NCBI GenBank assembly: GCA_945900695.1
Contig: CAMDJU010000083.1
Coordinates: forward strand, 1-10,585
Length of the DNA: 10,585 nt
Origin: Bordetella parapertussis
Lineage (GTDB): Bacteria > Pseudomonadota > Gammaproteobacteria > Burkholderiales > Burkholderiaceae_C
Direction of reading: 5' to 3'
A program made the position numbers and the translations under genes. Each line of letters opens with the position of its first letter. Position 1 is the stretch's first letter. Below, piece after piece: positions 6,679-10,585 of the stretch. The notes beneath the pieces were generated by a model. The model was given only the letters and a program-made list of their open reading frames with translations. It did not search any database and was not told where the DNA came from.

Positions 6679-7406
6679 CACCTCAAAGCACCTGCACGAA
6701 GCCCATGCTGCAGATGAACCATCTGAGCAAGCAATTTCTATTGCACTTGCAAAACAGCACTGCATTGACCGTTTTGCAAAACTTTCATTTAACGTTAAAT
6801 CCCGGTGAATGCGTGCGTTTAAGTGGCCCCTCTGGCATGGGCAAAAGCACCGTGCTGAAGCTGGCCTATGGCAATTACCGCGCCAGTTCAGGTGAAATTT
6901 TGGTGCGCGATACACAAGGTCAATTCGTTGACATGACCAAAGCCAGCGCGCGATCTGTTTTGCATTTGCGCACTCAATCGATGGCTTATGTCAGCCAGTT
7001 CCTAAGGGTCATTCCGCGTGTGGCTGCCATTGACATTGTGGCCGAGCCTTTGCTGGATAACGGGTTAGACCTGGTCAGTCGCGAACAAGCGCGTGAACAG
7101 GCCGCACATTGGCTGACCAGGTTGCGAATTCCTGAATCCTTATGGCAACTGCCACCCGCCACATTTTCTGGCGGAGAACAACAGCGCATCAACTTGGCCC
7201 GAAGCTTTATCAGACCTCGGCCCTTGCTGTTGCTCGATGAGCCCACGGCTTCCTTGGACCCTGTCAATACCCAAACAGTGATCGACATGATTGGCCAGGC
7301 TCGCCAAGACGGCATTGCCATTCTTGGAATTTTTCATGATGACTCGGTTGCACAAGAAGTTGTCAGCCGAACCGTATCCATGCAGCCATTGGAAACAAAC
7401 AAATGA
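6675..7406 (+). CDS. phnL: C-P lyase ABC-type ATPase PhnL
   Basis: ABC-family ATPase required, with PhnG, H and I, for making the ribose-1-phosphonate triphosphate intermediate; it also contacts the core complex through PhnK. The 243-residue protein has Walker A GPSGMGKST at 51-59, Q-loop Q108 (YVSQFLRVIPRV, diagnostic for PhnL), signature FSGGEQQR at 164-171, Walker B LLLLDEP at 184-190, and H-loop H221 within IFHDD. PhnL proteins typically carry this GIFHD in place of the usual THD. All nucleotide-binding motifs are intact. The ATG overlaps the phnK stop and the TGA overlaps the phnM start, both as ATGA. A second in-frame ATG at residue 11 is closer to the start of the conserved domain and could be used instead. 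Confidence 0.96.
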   Translation: MTPQSTCTKPMLQMNHLSKQFLLHLQNSTALTVLQNFHLTLNPGECVRLSGPSGMGKSTVLKLAYGNYRASSGEILVRDTQGQFVDMTKASARSVLHLRTQSMAYVSQFLRVIPRVAAIDIVAEPLLDNGLDLVSREQAREQAAHWLTRLRIPESLWQLPPATFSGGEQQRINLARSFIRPRPLLLLDEPTASLDPVNTQTVIDMIGQARQDGIAILGIFHDDSVAQEVVSRTVSMQPLETNK

Positions 7407-8572
7407 ACTCGCCAACCTCAAACCCTGTTGTTTTCACCAACGCACAATTGGTGCTTCCAGATGAAGTGGTGAAAGGCAGTCTGACCAGTCAGCAAGGCTT
7501 GATTCAGCACATGGATCAAGGCCACACATCATTACCCCATGCCATCGATTTGCAGGGGGATTACCTCATTCCGGGCTTGATTGAGGTACACACCGACAAC
7601 TTTGAGCGGCACTTGATGCCCAGGCCCAAAGTGCGCTGGGACGACGCGCCAGCCCTGCTCGCGCACGATGCTGAAATCGCAGCCGCCGGCATCACCACGG
7701 TGTTAGATGCCTTGGGGGTTGGCGAGGCCGATCCGGACAGCGTTCGCGGCAGCGAATGGGACTCCGCGCTGAACTGTATTTCCGATTTTGTGAACCGAGG
7801 TGTTCTGCGCGCAGATCATTTTTTGCATGTGCGTTGTGAGTTGCCAGCGCCCAACACCCTTGAATTGTTCTCACCTTTTGCAGGTCACGCATTGGTCAAA
7901 ATGATTTCCGTGATGGATCACACGCCTGGTCAGCGCCAATGGGAGAACATTGAACATGCCTGGATCTATTTTTCAGGCAAAAAAGGCTGGACCCAAGAAA
8001 AATTTGATGAGCGTGTGGCCATGGCTCAAGATGCTCAGGCGCGTTATGCCAAACCGCACCGCGCCTACCTCACCCAATACTGTCAAGAAAATAAAATTGC
8101 TTTGGCCAGCCATGATGACACCACGGTGGCGCATGTGGAGGAGGCGTTTGCAGAAGGGGCCACTGTTAGTGAGTTTCCCACCACCATAGCGGCAGCCCAA
8201 GCGGCCAAAGCGCGCCACATGTTGACCATCATGGGTGGGCCCAATGTGGTTCGTGGAGGATCTCATTCTGGCAATGTTTCTGCCATTGAGTTGGCAAAGC
8301 TGGGCCTCGTCGATATTTTGTCGTCCGACTATGTACCCGGCAGTTTGATGTCGGCCACCGTGCGCCTGACGGAAACCACCGATCTGAGCCTGCCACAGGC
8401 AGTTGCGTTGGTCAGTCGCAATCCTGCCAAAGCCATCGGGCTTCATGACAGAGGGAGTCTTGAGGCGGGCTTGCGCGCCGATTTGATTCAAGTTCGGATG
8501 ATCAATTTGCCCGATGGGCGACACCAACCCATTGTTCGTGCAGTTTGGCGCGCCGGCGTCAGGGTCGTCTAA
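7403..8572 (+). CDS. phnM: Alpha-D-ribose 1-methylphosphonate 5-triphosphate diphosphatase PhnM
   Basis: Amidohydrolase-superfamily enzyme that removes pyrophosphate from the ribose-1-phosphonate triphosphate to give the 5-phosphate substrate of PhnJ. The protein has 389 residues (E. coli 378). Metal-site motifs are in order: HTD at 63-65 in PGLIEVHTDNFERH, LHVRCE (H142), MDHTPGQRQ (172-180), ASHDD (H237), and SSDY (D309). PhnM-type blocks PRPKVRWD, AGITTVLDALGVGE, SEFPTTIAAA, GAPNVVRGGSHSGN-like (here GGPNVVRGGSHSGN) and NPAKAIGL are all present. It starts in an ATGA overlap with phnL and is the last gene of the tightly coupled run; the next gene begins 72-81 bases later. Product and activity are well supported; all expected metal ligands can be seen. 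Confidence 0.97.
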   Translation: MNSPTSNPVVFTNAQLVLPDEVVKGSLTSQQGLIQHMDQGHTSLPHAIDLQGDYLIPGLIEVHTDNFERHLMPRPKVRWDDAPALLAHDAEIAAAGITTVLDALGVGEADPDSVRGSEWDSALNCISDFVNRGVLRADHFLHVRCELPAPNTLELFSPFAGHALVKMISVMDHTPGQRQWENIEHAWIYFSGKKGWTQEKFDERVAMAQDAQARYAKPHRAYLTQYCQENKIALASHDDTTVAHVEEAFAEGATVSEFPTTIAAAQAAKARHMLTIMGGPNVVRGGSHSGNVSAIELAKLGLVDILSSDYVPGSLMSATVRLTETTDLSLPQAVALVSRNPAKAIGLHDRGSLEAGLRADLIQVRMINLPDGRHQPIVRAVWRAGVRVV

Positions 8573-8574
8573 AT

Positions 8575-8592
8575 ACGTCATATCCATGAAAT
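8575..8592 (+). promoter_or_regulatory. Weak Pho-box-like sequence upstream of phnC
   Basis: ACGTCAT, spacer ATCC, then ATGAAAT follows directly after the phnM stop. It shares CGTCA-y-NNNNN-TGAAAT, in the same spacing, with the candidate box upstream of phnG (2732-2749). Only five of seven and four of seven positions fit the Pho-box halves, and no good -10 lies at the expected distance, so it may be chance. If real, it would give phnCDE a separate phosphate-controlled promoter. Confidence 0.25.
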
Positions 8593-8594
8593 AT

Positions 8595-8610
8595 TCAGGC
8601 CTTAACCTGA
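8595..8610 (+). other. Small inverted repeat between phnM and phnC
   Basis: TCAGG (8595-8599) and CCTGA (8606-8610) can pair across a six-base loop. The stem is only five pairs and no T-run follows, so it is not a convincing terminator. It could be a processing or attenuation element between the catalytic genes and the transporter genes, or have no role. Confidence 0.2.
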
Positions 8611-8653
8611 TGAAAACAGTTGATGATGTTTAAGCCATATCCGAGTGAAAAAA

Positions 8654-9475
8654 ATGCAGTCACTGACAATTCGCAATTTGACCAAACGGTTTGGTGACAA
8701 CACAGCTGTTGACCGTGTTTCTCTGGAAGTCAATTCTGGTAGTTTTGTGGGCGTGATTGGTCGCTCTGGTGCTGGCAAGTCAACCTTGCTTCGAATGATC
8801 AATCGTTTGAATGAGCCCACACAAGGCTCGATAGAGTTTGACGGCACTGTCGTCACCGATCTCCGAGGTGTGGCTTTGAATGAATGGCGACGCAATTGCG
8901 CCATGGTTTTTCAGCAATTCAACTTGGTGGGGCGCTTAGATGTTCTGACCAACGTTCTCATGGGACGCTTGACCACAGTGCCGACTTGGCGCGCGCTTTT
9001 GACTTTGTGGAGTGACGCAGACAAGTTGGATGCTTTGGAAACATTGGATCGATTTGGCATGGCCGATTTTGCTGCGCAACGTTGCGATCAGCTATCTGGT
9101 GGCCAGCAACAGCGTGTGGCGATCTGCCGTGCATTGCTGCAGAGGCCTCAAATTATTTTGGCTGACGAGCCCATTGCTTCGCTTGACCCCAAAAATACAC
9201 AAATGGTGATGGATGCCTTGAAGCGCATCAACCAAGACATGGGCATCACGGTGATTTGCAATTTGCACGACCTTGATATTGCGCGAGATTATTGCGATCG
9301 ATTGGTGGGAATGACGCAAGGCCGCGTGGTCTTTGATGACATTCCAGAAAACTTTACAGAGAACTTTTCTCAAAGTCTTTATGGTATCAAAGCCAACGAT
9401 CCATCAATGAACACGCAAGCCAACTTGAATTCTCCCAAGGTGGTTCCTTTGAATCGCCCAATCAACCGCGCTTAG
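8654..9475 (+). CDS. phnC: Phosphonate ABC transporter ATP-binding protein PhnC
   Basis: Cytoplasmic ATPase that powers phosphonate import with PhnE and PhnD. Residues counted from the upstream GTG at 8645: Walker [10 protein letters not shown] at 39-47, Q-loop at Q90 in [21 protein letters not shown] (diagnostic of PhnC), signature LSGGQQQR at 150-157, Walker B IILADEP at 170-176, followed by IASLDP, and H-loop H208 in NLHD. The GTG at 8645 would add three residues, but the ATG at 8654 is preferred: GAGTGA (8643-8648) lies five bases before it, and E. coli PhnC likewise begins with Met-Gln. The C-terminus has an extra Asn/Pro-rich tail of about 25 residues beyond the usual end. phnD follows after 44 bases. 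Confidence 0.96.
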   Translation: MQSLTIRNLTKRFGDNTAVDRVSLEVNSGSFVGVIGRSGAGKSTLLRMINRLNEPTQGSIEFDGTVVTDLRGVALNEWRRNCAMVFQQFNLVGRLDVLTNVLMGRLTTVPTWRALLTLWSDADKLDALETLDRFGMADFAAQRCDQLSGGQQQRVAICRALLQRPQIILADEPIASLDPKNTQMVMDALKRINQDMGITVICNLHDLDIARDYCDRLVGMTQGRVVFDDIPENFTENFSQSLYGIKANDPSMNTQANLNSPKVVPLNRPINRA

Positions 9476-9519
9476 TTTTACCACTGGCATTTCTTTCCAA
9501 TCTTTTTAAAGGATATTTC

Positions 9520-10422
9520 ATGTCGTTCAATCGTCGTGCATTACTCGCATTCGCAGCTTCCAGTGTATTGGCCGTTTCCGCCCAGGCCCAAGACTGGAAA
9601 GCCAAATACCCTGAATTAGTTATGTCCACCATTCCCGCTGAAAATGCAGGTATGGTAACGGAGCGTTATGCTGATTTCGCTGCGTACTTGTCACGCGAAA
9701 TTGGTGTGCCAGTGAAATTGCGCGTGGCCGGCGATTACGCCGCCGTCATTGAGGGCCAACGTGCCGAGCAAATTCACATTGGTATTCACGGGCCTTCATC
9801 TTACGCTCGTGCCCGCATGATTGGCGTGAAAATCAGCCCCTTCGTCATTGATGTGGTCAAAGGCGGCGTCAAGGGATATCACTCTGTGTTTTACGTCAAA
9901 GCCAATTCGCCTTATAAAACCATTGCCGATTTAAAAGGGAAAAACTTGGGCTTGGTGGATCCCAACTCAGCTTCAGGCAACAACGTACCACGCTTTGCCA
10001 TGCATGCTATGAAAATTAACCCCGAAGAGTATTTCGGAAAAGTAGTCTATACAGGGAGCCATGTGAATGCTGTGATGGCTTTGAACCAAGGTACTGTCGA
10101 TGTTGCTGCCAATTGGTGGAACAACGAAACAGACTCAGAGCTGACACGGATGGTCGAAAAGGGCATGGTCAAGAAAGAAGATTTTCGAATCATCTTCAAA
10201 TCAGAGCAAATTGTTAACTCACCTACTACGTATTTGGACAGCTTGCCTGCTGATCTGAAAAAACGAATTGAACAAGCCTTTTTGAATGCCCATCAGAAAG
10301 ACAAAGCTGCGTTTGACAAGTTGTCCGACGGCAAGAACGAGCCTTACCAGACAGTGACCCATGATGCCTATTTGCCAGTTGTCGAATTGAACAAATTCGT
10401 TGACAGCATGCGCAAGCGTTAA
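9520..10422 (+). CDS. phnD: Phosphonate ABC transporter periplasmic substrate-binding protein PhnD
   Basis: Periplasmic protein that binds phosphonates and delivers them to PhnE-PhnC. The 300 residues start with a signal peptide (FNRR, hydrophobic core, AQA at 21-23 then Q). Conserved elements are VAGDYAAVIEGQ (Y73), HGPSSYARA, KGYHSVFYV (Y120), LGLVDPNSASGNNVPR, YTGSHVNAVMALNQGTVDVAANWW, and a PhnD-like C-terminal half. It is shorter than E. coli PhnD (338). AAAGGA (9508-9513) sits six bases before the ATG. By hand alignment the residues holding the phosphonate group are mostly kept (Y73, S150, H181). The two acidic residues that hold the amino group of 2-aminoethylphosphonate in E. coli are not obviously kept (S234 for the Asp; N201 or a shifted E203 for the Glu), so the preferred ligand may differ. 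Confidence 0.95.
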   Translation: MSFNRRALLAFAASSVLAVSAQAQDWKAKYPELVMSTIPAENAGMVTERYADFAAYLSREIGVPVKLRVAGDYAAVIEGQRAEQIHIGIHGPSSYARARMIGVKISPFVIDVVKGGVKGYHSVFYVKANSPYKTIADLKGKNLGLVDPNSASGNNVPRFAMHAMKINPEEYFGKVVYTGSHVNAVMALNQGTVDVAANWWNNETDSELTRMVEKGMVKKEDFRIIFKSEQIVNSPTTYLDSLPADLKKRIEQAFLNAHQKDKAAFDKLSDGKNEPYQTVTHDAYLPVVELNKFVDSMRKR

Positions 10423-10428
10423 TCTGCT

Positions 10429-10585
10429 GTGAACGTTCTCCATTCCAAATCAATGGAGATGGCCTATGCCCAAGCGGTGGCGTTGAAACGCCGCCAGCTT
10501 TGGCTGGGCCTTTTGTTATTGGCTGTTTTGGTTGTTCTTTCTGGCCAGATTGCTGAGATTTCTATCTCCAAGTTGTACCAGCACA
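10429..10585 (+). CDS. phnE: Phosphonate ABC transporter permease PhnE (partial, 5' end only)
   Basis: Inner-membrane permease expected after phnD. The open frame from the GTG at 10429 runs to the window edge (52 full codons). It shows a basic cytoplasmic KRRQ segment followed by a first membrane helix (LWLGLLLLAVLVVLSG) and then a periplasmic stretch, which fits the PhnE N-terminus. The start is uncertain: GTG 10429, ATG 10453 and ATG 10459 are all in frame and none has a well-spaced Shine-Dalgarno. The phnD stop lies in the same frame just upstream, so the start cannot be earlier than 10423. Identification rests on position and the first helix, since the conserved permease motif lies beyond the window. 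Confidence 0.82.
   Translation, partial: MNVLHSKSMEMAYAQAVALKRRQLWLGLLLLAVLVVLSGQIAEISISKLYQH

Noticed and set aside
5890..7406. phnK and phnL as importer ATPases
   Set aside because: Their Q-loop and H-loop contexts and their position between phnJ and phnM mark them as the C-P lyase complex ATPases; the importer ATPase is phnC.
7973..8587. Open frame of 204 codons on the minus strand opposite phnM
   Set aside because: Antisense to conserved amidohydrolase motifs and without any protein-family character.

Overview
The window holds most of a phosphonate-degradation locus (carbon-phosphorus lyase, phn) with the edge of a glycerol-3-phosphate uptake locus beside it. Composition is close to balanced in GC. 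Every protein reads as an ordinary proteobacterial member of its family. The gene order, the SD-type start sites and the protein style suggest a betaproteobacterium of the order Burkholderiales, perhaps a Comamonadaceae-like freshwater genus. That placement is inference; no rRNA or other marker is present.

Layout. On the minus strand, reading leftward from about 2693, lie a DUF1045 gene (2H phosphoesterase type) overlapping phnN (ribose 1,5-bisphosphokinase). After a 177-bp gap comes ugpB (periplasmic glycerol-3-phosphate binding protein), which runs off the left edge. On the plus strand, divergent from DUF1045 across a 94-bp intergenic region, lies phnG-H-I-J-K-L-M, a tightly packed run with overlaps or a 4-nt gap at each junction. 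After a 72-bp gap follow phnC and phnD, and phnE, which is cut by the right edge. Coding density is very high: no gene-free stretch exceeds 300 bases, and I saw no tRNA, rRNA, IS element, CRISPR array or long repeat.

How the genes work together. PhnD, PhnE and PhnC would capture and import phosphonates. PhnG, H, I and L would attach the phosphonate to ribose (from ATP) as ribose-1-phosphonate triphosphate. PhnM would remove pyrophosphate. PhnJ, a radical-SAM enzyme with PhnK docked on the PhnGHIJ core, would break the C-P bond and leave 5-phosphoribosyl 1,2-cyclic phosphate. A cyclic phosphodiesterase must then open this product to ribose 1,5-bisphosphate, which PhnN converts to PRPP. The usual enzyme for the opening step, PhnP, is not in the window. 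The DUF1045 protein overlapping phnN has the two H-x-T motifs of 2H cyclic phosphodiesterases and is the natural candidate. No phnF regulator or phnO is present either. Weak PhoB-box-like sequences precede phnG, phnC and ugpB, so control by phosphate starvation is plausible.

The pathway itself is well known. The points most worth a second look are the DUF1045 gene as a PhnP substitute, a PhnD pocket that appears to have lost the acidic residues used to hold aminoethylphosphonate, and the shared promoter motif.
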